Shown here: positions 23,635 through 33,774 of the stretch, in pieces
Layout: every line of letters begins with the position of its first letter
How positions within the stretch are numbered: position 1 is the stretch's first letter
Source of the DNA: Phaeodactylum tricornutum CCAP 1055/1
Lineage: Eukaryota; Bacillariophyta; Bacillariophyceae; Surirellales; Neidiaceae
NCBI RefSeq assembly: GCF_000150955.2
Contig: NC_011681.1
Span: 823,525 to 887,524, forward strand
Direction of reading: 5' to 3'
Length of the DNA: 64,000 nucleotides
Made by a program: the position numbers and the translations under genes
Notes under the pieces: generated by a model
Databases searched by the model: none
Seen by the model: only the letters and a program-made list of their open reading frames with translations
Told to the model about the DNA's origin: nothing

Positions 23635-24861
23635 GATACAAATCGGAGTAATGGGTGTAACTGCGTTGTGGGCAGTGCGGGCAGGATGGGTAAGGCGGGA
23701 CTCGTCGCTGGCGCAGGTCGAAAATGACGGCGGTCGAGTCGATTGACAGTAAATGCGAGCGTTGTTGGCTTTCGAGCGCTTGGTCTTCTGTGCTCCGTTT
23801 GTAACAACCCGAACGTTTGCAGCAGCAATTCTTTCTGGATAAAAAGAGTGAAAGTAACAATGCTCTAGGGACGACTGGGTTGGACACCAACGGTTCCTGG
23901 AACGAACCGGAACGCACGTGTGCAACTGCACCCCGTTAATACCCGTAGAGCGTATTTAGAGATATCTATCTAGCAATAGTAGGTGACACGATGGACACTG
24001 ACGGTGTTGACTGCGAATGCGCAAAAGAAAAGCCAAAGCACGGTTATGGTATCGAGTGGATGGCGATTGCTGTCTTTGGTATCCTTGGTCTTCAGATTAC
24101 TAGTTCGAATAGTCCGCTACCTACCCCTGGTATGGTCGGGCGTGTTGGATTGGCTACTCTAACTAGAGAGTAGGAGTATAGACGCAACTGGTACTCGATA
24201 GGGGCGGGGCCGGTGTAGTCTCACGGTCGACGTATGGATACCGAGTGGGCTGCCCTCTACATTGGACCCGGATTTCACAACAAAAGCAGTACAGTCGCCG
24301 ATTGTCATTTCCCAACGAGACAGTCGTGGTACACCCGGAGTTTACCATCCGCCTTCCCGGTGGAACAACTTGGTGCCGCGCGTGGGTGACGGTACCAGGT
24401 ACGGACGGTGAGTCTACCGTTCGTTTCGTTTCTTCCAATCGAAGCGCCCCGAGGATTCTACACGACCACTCACCGCGGTGTTACGCTATAACAGGCGCGG
24501 TATATCCGTGTACGGAACCCCCCACCCGTCCCATCGACGCCCAAGGAGGACGGTTGGTTTGTTGGGTTGCCCAAGATCATTCACAGTTTTACACTGTTCG
24601 TCGTTACCCAAGACTTACGCCAATTACTTAACAGAGACCCTGTGGGATCGGACGATACATAGTCGTGTCCAACGCTATTCGCATCCATCAGTCCAACCAA
24701 TCCACGGATCTATCCTATCTACCTTTCGACTACTGACTGACTGTAAGCTTCCTCGTGAGCCAGAAGCCAGTTGAATCGCGCTCTTATTCAAGTACCTCGC
24801 TACCCACGGCACGTATATATATACATATACTCAAACGCAAACGCAACTTTGGTTCGTTGTC
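23635..24861. other. Divergent spacer, SLC25 carrier / STE24
   Basis: A 1227-bp region with no supported gene. Small frames at 23991-24173 and 24245-24631 lack recognisable domains. An alternating TA stretch at about 24813-24830 sits 30-50 nt upstream of the STE24 start codon and could be a TATA-like element or simply leader sequence. Confidence 0.35.
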
Positions 24862-26385
24862 ATGGATCGTTGGACGTCCTTGCCTTGGACGCCGTTCTAT
24901 ACGCAACAGTCGGCAAACGCTTCGACTTCTGCGGTATCGGTGGACGACCAGGATTCCCCCTTGCTCGCCTACTGGTCTCTAGCGGCCACGGTAGCCTTTA
25001 CGATTGTCGTTTATTCCTTCGAAGGACATTTGGACGCCCGGCAGAAGATATCCTACCAACAGACATCGTTTCCGACGGAACTCGAAACTACCGTACGCGC
25101 AATTGACCAGGAACGCGCCGCTTCTGGGAAAGAATCGGCCGCTCACGGTGAGTCCAAGGACGGTAATGGGGACAGCGACGAAAACAAGTCCGAGGCGGCC
25201 AGTCAACCGCTCTTGTCGCAGTTGCAGGCCAAGTTCCGGAGTGCGCAAACCTACGGTCTAGACAAGATCAATTTTGGAATCCTCGCCGGTACCTACGACA
25301 CGGCGGAATCGGTCGTCTTTCTATTGCTCGGATTCCTACCCTACGTGTGGGACTGGTCCTGTCAATTGGGACAAACCTACTTTGGCTATCACGATGAAGC
25401 AGCCTACGAAACCAACATCTCCCTCATCTTTCTCGCCATTATTACCCTCATTGGTACCGTCACGCAGTTGCCCTTTGAGCTATATTCCACCTTTCAGATT
25501 GAACGAAAACACGGATTCAACAAACAAACCCTCAGTCTCTTTTTTACCGACAAGATCAAATCGCTCCTCTTGACTTGTCTCATTGGTGGACCCTTTGTGG
25601 CGCTCTTGCTGTACATTATCCGCGTCGGCGGGGAGTACTTTTATTTGTACGTTTGGGCCTTTATGTTTGTCTTTTCTGCCGTCATGATGACGCTTGTACC
25701 CGTCTTTATCATGCCACTCTTTAACAAGTACGAACCCTTGCCGGATGGGGATTTGAAGACCCGAATTTACGCACTGGCCGATCGACTCCAGTATCCTCTT
25801 ACCAAGTTGTTCGTCATGGATGGATCCAAACGCTCGTCGCATTCCAACGCCTTCATGTTCGGCTTTGGAAATAACAAGCGCATCGTCCTCTTCGACACGC
25901 TTCTGACTCAGGTACAGGAAGACGAAATCCTGGCCATTTTGGGACACGAACTCGGGCATTGGAAGTTGGGACACACCTTGTCGAACTTTGCCGTTACCCA
26001 AATGTACTTTGGCGCCGCCTTTTACTTCTTTTCCCTCACCTACGGCTCCCGCTCACTCTACGCGGCTTTTGGCTTTGACGACGTCTCCCGACCCGTCCCC
26101 ACCATTGTCGCACTTTTGTTGTTCTTCCAAACACTCTGGGCACCCGTCGACAAGATACTTTCCTTTATACTCACCATTACCTCCCGCCATAACGAATTTG
26201 CGGCCGACCGCTTTTCCGTCGACCTAGGAATGTCGCAGAAACTGCAGTCTGGCTTGTGCAAAATCCATCTCGAGAATTTGGGCGCCATGTGTCCGGATCC
26301 CTGGTACTCCACCTACCACTACTCCCATCCACCCCTGGTTGAACGACTGGGCGCCATGATGGCTCTGGATAGAAAGACCAAGTAA
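24862..26385 (+). CDS. STE24: CAAX prenyl protease 1 (STE24/ZMPSTE24, M48A)
   Basis: Zinc metalloprotease of the endoplasmic reticulum membrane that removes the last three residues of prenylated CaaX proteins. The single-exon protein has 507 residues from ATG 24862. The zinc motif HELGH lies at residues 362-366, and the third ligand Glu in HNEFAADRFSVDLG near residue 445. Several membrane segments are visible: LAYWSLAATVAFTIVVYSF near the start, ESVVFLLLGFLPYVW, ISLIFLAIITLIGTV, LLLTCLIGGPFVALLLYII, and YLYVWAFMFVFSAVMMTLVPVFIMPLFN. The family motif FEIERKHGFNKQT appears as TFQIERKHGFNKQT. The C-terminus ends in HYSHPPLVERL, another family hallmark. The main departure is an acidic insertion (about residues 85-115) between the first membrane segment and the core. 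Confidence 0.96.
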   Translation: MDRWTSLPWTPFYTQQSANASTSAVSVDDQDSPLLAYWSLAATVAFTIVVYSFEGHLDARQKISYQQTSFPTELETTVRAIDQERAASGKESAAHGESKDGNGDSDENKSEAASQPLLSQLQAKFRSAQTYGLDKINFGILAGTYDTAESVVFLLLGFLPYVWDWSCQLGQTYFGYHDEAAYETNISLIFLAIITLIGTVTQLPFELYSTFQIERKHGFNKQTLSLFFTDKIKSLLLTCLIGGPFVALLLYIIRVGGEYFYLYVWAFMFVFSAVMMTLVPVFIMPLFNKYEPLPDGDLKTRIYALADRLQYPLTKLFVMDGSKRSSHSNAFMFGFGNNKRIVLFDTLLTQVQEDEILAILGHELGHWKLGHTLSNFAVTQMYFGAAFYFFSLTYGSRSLYAAFGFDDVSRPVPTIVALLLFFQTLWAPVDKILSFILTITSRHNEFAADRFSVDLGMSQKLQSGLCKIHLENLGAMCPDPWYSTYHYSHPPLVERLGAMMALDRKTK

Positions 26386-26538
26386 ATTTATACGGACGCC
26401 AAAAAAGGAACGGCGTACGGATTGTATCGGATCACGGGTCTCCACGAAACAAGTCACACTATTAACTCTTGAAAGTTATATGTTGTGTTTAGGAGTGTCG
26501 TTTTAGTCTAATCTGTAACGGAACAGTGGGTACCAGAG

Positions 26539-27282
26539 CTACGCTGCCGCAGCGGAACACTTGCCGCCGTAGAGTAGATTGCCCATGTCTTCCATAGCGG
26601 CGATAACGTGCAGCAATGAGTCGTACGTTTCTTGAGCCTTGGACAGCTGCCCTAACCGGAACAGGAGATCGAGTTCCTGTTTCATACTGAGACACGACAC
26701 CAAGTGCAACTGTTGCAATCGGGCATAATCCCTTTCTTGTTCACACTGCTCGGAGTATTCGTGCACAATTTTGCGACTCATTACGAACAGCCTCAACGCA
26801 CACCGGTTGAAGGATTCGATTTTGCGAGGGTTTTTGGAACTACGCGCGATCAGTACCTTGGCCACGGCCATGTTGTAAATGACGATGGATGCTCCCCAGG
26901 TTTGCTTACTCAGGATGGCATTCCTTTCGATGCTCTCCATACGAAGAGGGAAAAACGAGCGATTGCTGTTGGTTAGGAGGATTCGTTGAATCGATTCGAA
27001 GTCTTGCTCGTCGTGCGCGATGAGCTCCACCGAAGCACGATAGGGCTCTTGACCGAGGACCATGGCGGGCATCGCCATGCGGAGAAAGGCGTTGTGAAGA
27101 AGCAACGGAATACTTCGACAACCGTCTGGTTCTCGATCGTTTATAAACACGATCTTTAGGACTTCGACGGCTTCTTTCAACGTAGAGACAGCTTTATCGT
27201 ATAATCCCCGCTCCATCAAAACGATCCCCATGTTGTTGAGAGCAACAGATGCCTGAAAGAGTTTATCGTTGTGTCCATTCAT
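26539..27282 (-). CDS. TPR-like repeat protein of unknown role
   Basis: Soluble helical protein of 247 residues from ATG 27282. The N-terminal segment, with LFQASVALNNMGIVLMERGL followed by YDKAVSTLKEAVEVLK (about residues 8-43), matches the tetratricopeptide pattern, and helical pairs recur to the C-terminus (for example SIVIYNMAVAKVLIAR and LDLLFRLGQLSKAQETYDSL). No catalytic motif or targeting signal is visible. Similar short TPR proteins are, in my recollection, frequent in diatom genomes, so this may be one of a lineage-expanded set. It ends in a short Ala run. The stop codon lies 153 bp from that of STE24 (convergent). Confidence 0.72.
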   Translation of the reverse strand: MNGHNDKLFQASVALNNMGIVLMERGLYDKAVSTLKEAVEVLKIVFINDREPDGCRSIPLLLHNAFLRMAMPAMVLGQEPYRASVELIAHDEQDFESIQRILLTNSNRSFFPLRMESIERNAILSKQTWGASIVIYNMAVAKVLIARSSKNPRKIESFNRCALRLFVMSRKIVHEYSEQCEQERDYARLQQLHLVSCLSMKQELDLLFRLGQLSKAQETYDSLLHVIAAMEDMGNLLYGGKCSAAAA

Positions 27283-28308
27283 GGTGATTTACTGGCATCG
27301 AGGTCCCTACCATAGATATCCTCGGCCCGAGACGTACTATGTGCGCCTAAAGTGTGCGCAAGATACGAAAGCTGCCCCCGTGTGGGGGAAAGGCAAAAAA
27401 TGCTCACGGATTTTCCTCGCAGAATGTGCGAAAATTGTTGTCAGCAACTGTTTCGAATACGGTTGATGTACAAGATGAAAAAATCGCTTACTCAGCTATA
27501 GTCTGATATCTTGTTCCATAACTCACTGTCACTGGCAGTCAGTTTCGATAAATCTGAGTTTTCTCCGGGATGAGAAATAATTGCGTCTATAAGAGACAAC
27601 GACACCAAATAGCTCGGGCGTTAAGGAAGATAAGTCCCGACTATCTCTTTTTATTTGGAAAATAGTAGGCTTCCTTATCGTGAGAGATTGTTTAGTCTGG
27701 ATGGTGCTCCACTTCAATGGTTCCTTGAAAAATGCGAAACACAATCCGTTTCGACCTGGCAGTTGAGAAGTTGAAGTATGACTCTGGACTTATCATTTCC
27801 CCGGATGATCAATAAAAACGATGCACAGAAATAGATGCAATCCTTGTGTGCAATACATATATGTTACTCTCAGTAAAAAAGATAGTACTTACATTATGTA
27901 AACTTATATAATTTCGCTATCTTGGAGTGTCATCGTCAGAACGTTACTAATAGTAAGAAAACAAGGGAAGGGTCCACGACAAAATCAAGCAATCCCGGAA
28001 TCGAAGGTGATTTATGTGTTTCGAGCCAAGCCATCGGATGCTCTTCGAACAAAGAGTTTGACGGAGAATCAGAAATCCGTCCAATTCCCACTTAAGATTA
28101 TCGCAGGGTCTATCCTCTGTTTGCTTAGAGGAGCTTGCCGGCAAGTGTGTTTTCGGACCAGAGCAGTGTTCGGAAAAACACGCCCGGTGATTTTGCGTAC
28201 TGCGCGCAATCACGAGGTTGAAATTTTGTTGCTTTTGACTATGGAAAAGGTCAGACGACGATGAAACGTAAACCGTGATATGTTGGTCTCGTAATCCGCA
28301 CCTATCGC
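27283..28308. other. Intergenic, TPR-like gene / aldo-keto reductase
   Basis: A 1026-bp AT-richer spacer between two minus-strand genes: the promoter side of the TPR-like gene and the 3' side of the reductase. Short frames (27947-28213 minus, 28007-28264 plus) have no recognisable domain. Confidence 0.35.
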
Positions 28309-29454
28309 TTAATCTGTCTGAAAAATATTCTGAATCATCGGTTTCTGAACCGACGATGCTGCTTGATCCAATTCTTCGATTGCGTCAGGCTTGAGTCTCC
28401 ATTGGGTGACTGCAATATTTTCACGAGCTTGATCCACTGTCCGACATCCCGGTATTGGAACAGTACCTTTGCATACTGCCCAATTTATAGCTACTTGCGA
28501 CTGGCTCTTGTTATAATCTTTCGAGATGACCTGAAGTGTATTCAAGAGGCCCCGTGCACCAGGAAGAAGTTCGCGAAACAATTGTCGTCTCGGATTTCCC
28601 GGGCGCGGAAGATTGTCCAGATCATACTTTCCCGTCAGTAATCCCAAACAGAGGGGCGAATAGGAGATAAGACGACAACCAACGTCGTCACATGCCGCAT
28701 TCATCTGTTGGGCCACCCCGTAGGTCATCAAGGAATATTGTATCTGAGCGGTCGCCAAGGGAACGTTCCGCCCCTTCATGAACGAAGCTACCTTCCGTAA
28801 TTGATTGGGTCCGTAATTACTGACCCCGACCGCTTGACTGAGACCAGCATCGTAAATGTCTGCTAGACCGTTCCATATGGCACCCTCCTGGAAAGGTTGG
28901 TAGTTGGCGGTTGACCAGTGAGCTTGCGCAATCGCCAACTGAGGTTGCTGCAACCGATCCAGTGAAGCATTCGCCGCATTCAAAAGACTTTGACGCGTGA
29001 TTCTCCAAGGATAGGGAGCAAATTTGGTGGCGACTTGCTGTGCATTTTGGACCCCGTCGGATGCACTGGCCACCGACCACCAGGGTTTTGCGACGGACGT
29101 CTGTTCTAGCTGGTAGCGTCTTTCGAAAGATCCGAGAAGCATTTCTGCTCGTCCGTTTAAATCGAGAGTTCCGTAGCTATCGGCCGTATCAAAAACGGTC
29201 ACACCCGCTTCTCGAACTAGTCGATAGGCTTCGTATATTTCTTCGTCTTGAGAAGGGTCGTAGTTGAAGAGTAATCGGTTTCCCCAACTCCACGTCCCGC
29301 ACCCTATCTCACTAATGGTTATGGGACCGGCTGTTACACGACCGACGCGTTGGGTGCTGGTCGTGAAACCGAACTGCAGGGCATCCGATGGCGTGTTGGC
29401 GTCAGATAATAGCCAAAATGATCCCAATGCCAAAATCAGTCCATTCCTGATCAT
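28309..29454 (-). CDS. Aldo/keto reductase, probably plastid-targeted
   Basis: NAD(P)H-dependent oxidoreductase of the aldo/keto reductase superfamily; substrate unknown. The single-exon protein has 381 residues from ATG 29454. The N-terminus (GLILALGSFWLLSDA, then DALQFGF) reads as a signal peptide followed by a Phe-containing transit start, which in diatoms suggests plastid import. The catalytic tetrad is visible: Asp92 and Tyr94 in FDTADSYG, Lys144 in VATKFAP and His179 in IAQAHW. The barrel continues with QAVGVSNYGPNQL, IQYSLM, LISYSPLCLGLLTGKY and the C-terminal nucleotide-binding part (QVAINWAVCKGTVPIPGCR, about residues 318-336, and the following ENIAV). It resembles plant plastid-type reductases with the same architecture. 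It is divergent from the acetyltransferase gene. Confidence 0.92.
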   Translation of the reverse strand: MIRNGLILALGSFWLLSDANTPSDALQFGFTTSTQRVGRVTAGPITISEIGCGTWSWGNRLLFNYDPSQDEEIYEAYRLVREAGVTVFDTADSYGTLDLNGRAEMLLGSFERRYQLEQTSVAKPWWSVASASDGVQNAQQVATKFAPYPWRITRQSLLNAANASLDRLQQPQLAIAQAHWSTANYQPFQEGAIWNGLADIYDAGLSQAVGVSNYGPNQLRKVASFMKGRNVPLATAQIQYSLMTYGVAQQMNAACDDVGCRLISYSPLCLGLLTGKYDLDNLPRPGNPRRQLFRELLPGARGLLNTLQVISKDYNKSQSQVAINWAVCKGTVPIPGCRTVDQARENIAVTQWRLKPDAIEELDQAASSVQKPMIQNIFQTD

Positions 29455-30061
29455 AGTCCGCGTACTCGTTTTTGGGTGGAGGGTCTAATATCGGTAAAGT
29501 AGAGATACAGTAGAGATACGGGCGAACTAGCGAAGCAAGTAGGTGTTTCGATTCAACAGTTGTCCTCTGAGATCAAACGCAGTGTGACACAATAGGAGAG
29601 GAAGGGAATGCTGCGAGTCTCTCGCAATGTTGTCATCACTAACACAATCAGGCAATCAATCGTCCAATCTTTTGTCCAATCGTCGAGATCACCGTCCTGC
29701 ACGATAAGGAACGCGTTGGAGTGAGCCTTGGTCGGGGGGGGTGCCTGTCGTTCGGCCGTCCATCTTACTGTTTCCGTATTTCAAAATTCCAACATTGAAA
29801 TTTTAAATTCCAAAACAATTCACGTTTGACGAAAACAAATGCCAACGCCCCTGTATAAACCAAACAATCTTTGGGACTGGGCGAAGATTTCCTTACCGTT
29901 CACACGTTCCTATTTGATGCGGAACCTCGGTAACGGCAGGTTGCAGAGGGTCTTAGTGGGAGCCAAAGATACACAACCATTAGCAGGAAAGCCCCGAATG
30001 CACAAGCCTGTAACTGTCATCAACGGAGGGTATTTTGGGCTCGGGACGAAAGATCTTTTCA
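29455..30061. other. Divergent spacer, aldo-keto reductase / acetyltransferase
   Basis: A 607-bp region. A frame starting at ATG 29839 runs into the acetyltransferase gene in another phase (to 30108); it has no recognisable domain and may be an upstream ORF or nothing. A run of eight G lies near 29740. Confidence 0.35.
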
Positions 30062-30676
30062 ATGACCTCGTCTTCCATGTCCGAAAAAGAAAAGTCGCTG
30101 GCGGGTGAACTCTACCAGGCGTTCGATCCCGAACTCGTACAGGAACGCGCCAACGCCAAATTGTTGTGCTGGAAATTCAACCGCACTTCACCTCTGGAAA
30201 TCGAGGAGCGTAAAGCGTTGTTGCAAGAGATGGTCGGTGTGGATGACGCTTTGATTGAACCGCCGTTCCATCTGGATTACGGATACAATATGAAAATTGG
30301 CAAGAACTTTTACGCCAATCACGGCTGTACCTTCCTCGATTGCAACGTGATTACAATTGGCAATAATGTTATGCTAGCTCCGCACGTAATCTTAACCGCA
30401 GCTACGCATCCACTGTCGGTTGTGGAACGTCGGAATGGTGACGAACTGACGGGGCCCATCACCATCGGCAACGACGTTTGGATCGGCGCCAACGCAACCG
30501 TACTCCCCAACGTGACGATCGGCAACAACGTCGTGATTGGGGCAGGTGCAGTGGTCAACAGAGACATTCCCGACAACGTAGTATACGGAGGTGTCCCCGC
30601 AAAGATTATTCGGTCTCTGAAAGGAGACGCTCGGGATGATGAACGCCCCCCGTCGGGCGAGCCCCGGGCTACCTAA
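30062..30676 (+). CDS. Maltose O-acetyltransferase-type hexapeptide acetyltransferase
   Basis: Acetyl-CoA-dependent sugar O-acetyltransferase of the LacA/NodL/Maa group, a left-handed beta-helix trimer, probably cytosolic. The first ATG is 30062 (204 residues); ATG 30077 gives an N-terminus, MSEKEKSLAGELYQAFDPEL, that begins exactly like bacterial Maa proteins and is a good alternative. The Maa cap (about residues 6-60) is followed by hexapeptide repeats such as ITIGNNVMLAPHVIL, ITIGNDVWIGANATVLPNVT and IGNNVVIGAGAVVNRDI. The probable catalytic His is in AATHPL. It ends with GVPAKIIRSL, as usual, plus a short polar tail. Length matches bacterial homologues (about 185-200), and no organelle presequence is needed, so acquisition from bacteria is plausible. 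Confidence 0.9.
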   Translation: MTSSSMSEKEKSLAGELYQAFDPELVQERANAKLLCWKFNRTSPLEIEERKALLQEMVGVDDALIEPPFHLDYGYNMKIGKNFYANHGCTFLDCNVITIGNNVMLAPHVILTAATHPLSVVERRNGDELTGPITIGNDVWIGANATVLPNVTIGNNVVIGAGAVVNRDIPDNVVYGGVPAKIIRSLKGDARDDERPPSGEPRAT

Positions 30677-30817
30677 CGACTCGAGGAATATACGCTAGGT
30701 CCACGGGTTATACTATATACACAAAAAATGAGCATAAGCTTATATTTTACAAATTTCTCCCCAGGGAAAATCTATTCAATCTGTTTGCGTAGCGATTGCG
30801 ACAGCAATTCCATTCAT

Positions 30818-33108
30818 CTAGTTCCAAAACTTGCTAAAATCGTTGGATGGATTGTGCAGATGCGTCAAGGAAAGATCGTACCCGTACCGATTCTTGTAGT
30901 GATTGTTGGCGTTGACCTTGAGGACGCCAAAGTGAATGTAAAAGTGCGCCCGTAAATTGCCGTGATTACCCGTACGGAAGCCCCCGCCGTGGACCGTGTT
31001 GCCCGGAACCAAGAGCAACTTTCCCCACGGTACAAACACGATGTTCCCCATTTTGATCACACCGTCATCCGGATTACCCGTCCACAGTTGTAAAAACATA
31101 CCCGCTTTCGTCAACGGTAGAAATCCGAGATACGGCATGGGATCTGATCCGTCCAAATCATCCCATTGGTAATCAATGTGAGCGTTTTGTGGAACGGCCT
31201 GACTGTCGGTGAACATTACCGAAAAGCGATACTTCATGGTTGATGACTCGTGCCAGGACTTGCAAAATTTTTGCTCCAGCACAAATTGCCGCAGGACCGC
31301 ATCAAATAGATCGAGCGATGGGCCGCAGCGGGCGAGGAACTGTTTTTCCGTTCGGGTATTGCTACTGGCGGCGAACGATTGCTGCAAATTGCTGCCATCG
31401 TACATACGGTACCGTACACTCATGGAAGATTTGCCCGATACTCGGTTGTACTGTTGCTGTCCCGTCAGTTTGGTAGGATCCGGAACGCTGTCGCCCATCT
31501 CCCACAGCATGGATTCGAGATCTGGTGGGCACGTAAGGACGGCACCGCCAACTTGGTGTATAAGATCGGGGCAATCGTCCAGATGCAAAATTCGGTACTC
31601 ATCTCCGATTGGTCTCGCGACTGTCGAACACACTTTTTCCTCTCTCGGCTCGCCTCTTGGACAAGGTGCTTCGAAGCTTACCAAATGAGGCGGTGACTCC
31701 ATTGTTTCCGGTACCTCGTTCAACGACAGGGCAGATTCTGCAAGCGTTGCTTCGGAATCGGCCACTAGACGCTTCTTTTGTGCTACAGCCGTCTCGGTAG
31801 AACTTGTAGGCCTACATTGGATCGCCGAACGAATCCGTTTGAGAAAGGATGTCTCTCGTGTACAACAAAAGTTCCAATAAATGCACGAGACGATACTTAC
31901 ATTGGTCGTTTTTGGGAAGCCATGCTGTGTCTGGTACAATTAGTGCCACGGTCGGAGGAATCGGCGTTGGCTCTTAGTTCAGTGGCCTGTGGGGCCGATT
32001 GATCGTTCGGAGACGTGGTTGACACAGTCGTCGTGGTGACATTAAGAGACAAATCTGTCGCTGTCTCGGTTGGTGGTAGTCGATGATGGATTCTACGGCG
32101 TTGCACGTAGACGGCCGCTCGTCCCCAACTCATATCGAGTCGTATTTCGGCCAACGTTTCGATGCGTGCGTTGCACTGCAAGGGTTTGGTGACCATACAA
32201 AACAAGGTCCCTTCACGAGTTTGTTCGCAACAGACTTGCAGACGCTCCAAGAGTTTTGTTTGAAACACGGTGGCGTGGCAAAAGACCACGTCGGCTTGAT
32301 GGATCCAATCGACGTTTGGACTATTGGTAAAGTCGTCGCAGTAGAATTCCAACACGGCCGGAGAAAGAGCGCCGGTCTCGCTGGATTTTGTGGCTAGGGT
32401 GGACGGATCGAGATTCGATACTGTGGTGGTTGTCGATATTGCTGCTGCTCCTAGTGTTGTCGGGATTGTTGTATTGGATGCGGCTGTACCTTTCCACCGT
32501 TGTTGCCAGTAGGCTTGGTACCGCAGGGCGTCTTCGTGGAGACCGGGCAGGAGTTCCAGGCCTACGAGTTTACGAAAGGGATAGGCAAAGGCTGCCGCCA
32601 GTAAGACCTTACCGTTCCCACTACCCAAATCCACGGCTGTCAGAGATTGGGATGATGGCAGGTACGGTTGGATGGTACGCACCAACGTCCAGGTCGCTTC
32701 GGCGGTGATTTCTCCGTAACCCAAACTCTGATTCCAGGTCGCAATGTTGCGGAGTACGGAAGGGGGATCTTCGGGAGGAAGGCCTGTGATGTTGTTGATG
32801 TTGGCGTTGCTTACAGTGTTGTTGCTGTTGCTGTTAATATTGGGGATACAATCGTCGGACGCCACGTCCGGGAGCGATCGGTCGTCCGTGTACTCGTCCC
32901 AAAAGGTTCGCCAAGCCAGACGCTGCCACCACAAATGATCCATATTGTCGGTTGTAGCTGTAAATTCTTCCGGATACGGCAATTTCGTAATCGGTACAGG
33001 CAAGGTCGCTGGCGACGGCCCGACATCCATCAAGTGCGGCACAAGTGTGGGGAAAGCTTTGGCCCAACGTCGACGCCAGGCTAGTTCCCCGGGATCGACC
33101 GTCGCCAT
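30818..33108 (-). CDS. Fusion: DOT1-like class I methyltransferase + 2OG-oxygenase-like beta-helix domain
   Basis: Two long minus-strand frames join into one gene through an 89-nt intron at 31812-31900 (GTAAGT...TGTAG). Exon 1 (33108-31901) ends in phase 2, and exon 2 (31811-30818) completes the codon and stays open. Product 733 residues from ATG 33108; an ATG at 33255 would add a hydrophobic leader. N-terminal half: SAM methyltransferase with YGEIT (131-135), motif I VDLGSGNGK (159-167), then VGLELLPGLHEDAL, and DVVFCHATVFQTKLLERL, a pattern like DOT1 enzymes. C-terminal half: a double-stranded beta-helix with HID (His614, Asp616), distal His677 in GNTVHGGGF, and Arg690 as possible 2-oxoglutarate ligand. 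No target is known. Without the intron, the methyltransferase ends at a TAA one codon after the join, and the beta-helix part would need a start at 31702. It is divergent from a second oxygenase/methyltransferase fusion. Confidence 0.72.
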
Positions 33109-33774
33109 TTTGCGAAATGCGGATGAATTCCGTTGGATGACAACACGAAACAGCAAAGTTGAGTATACAGCACTGTCGTCGTGTAGGAAAGTAGGGGAAA
33201 GCAAGGATGTCTCGAATGAATTGGTAACAGGAAATGTAACCATCAGTATATACATGCAGTACAACAGAATACAATACACACACTAGCAAGCTAGAATCCA
33301 ATACTGACATGACAACGCCAGGCCGAGTTTCGTTCCGCCAAGTTGGGTCGCAGCGACACACGAATGCCCGCTGTTGTTTGTCTGTATCGTTGACCAAAAT
33401 ACGCGGGAAAGCCTGTAGTCGTGGGACGCACCAAAAGCACAGTCGACAGATTAGAATTGATTGTGAATGGAACCAACGGCAATTCGGCTTCTAACCCTAC
33501 GCCCTTTGCAGGTGTCCGCCTACGCTGTAAATAGAATACCGGCCATGCCAGTCAGTATCTTCACGGACGGATCTCACAAATCCATCACTGTCAATCCATC
33601 AGTCGCGATTACAGTTCTCTTTCCACAGCAATCTCTGGTAAAAGTTAGCTCGTTGACGATCCTTTGTCGACAGAATCCCCGCGCCTGTGGGAGAACTAAC
33701 TCCATTCACCCTTTTGGAGAGAATCGAAGGTGCACTGCATTGTGGACTCGGTCTCTTTTATCCACCAGACCAGA
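33109..33774. other. Shared divergent promoter of two oxygenase/methyltransferase genes
   Basis: A 666-bp region between the start codons of the two divergent fusion genes. If the upstream ATG at 33255 is used for the minus-strand gene, the spacer is 519 bp. No ORF, repeat or clear promoter element was seen. Confidence 0.45.

Noticed and set aside
24245-24631. 128-codon plus-strand frame upstream of STE24
   Set aside because: Begins at GTG without an ATG and has no recognisable domain.
29839-30108. ATG-initiated frame overlapping the start of the acetyltransferase gene
   Set aside because: The acetyltransferase is complete without it; no splice join that adds a targeting peptide could be supported.
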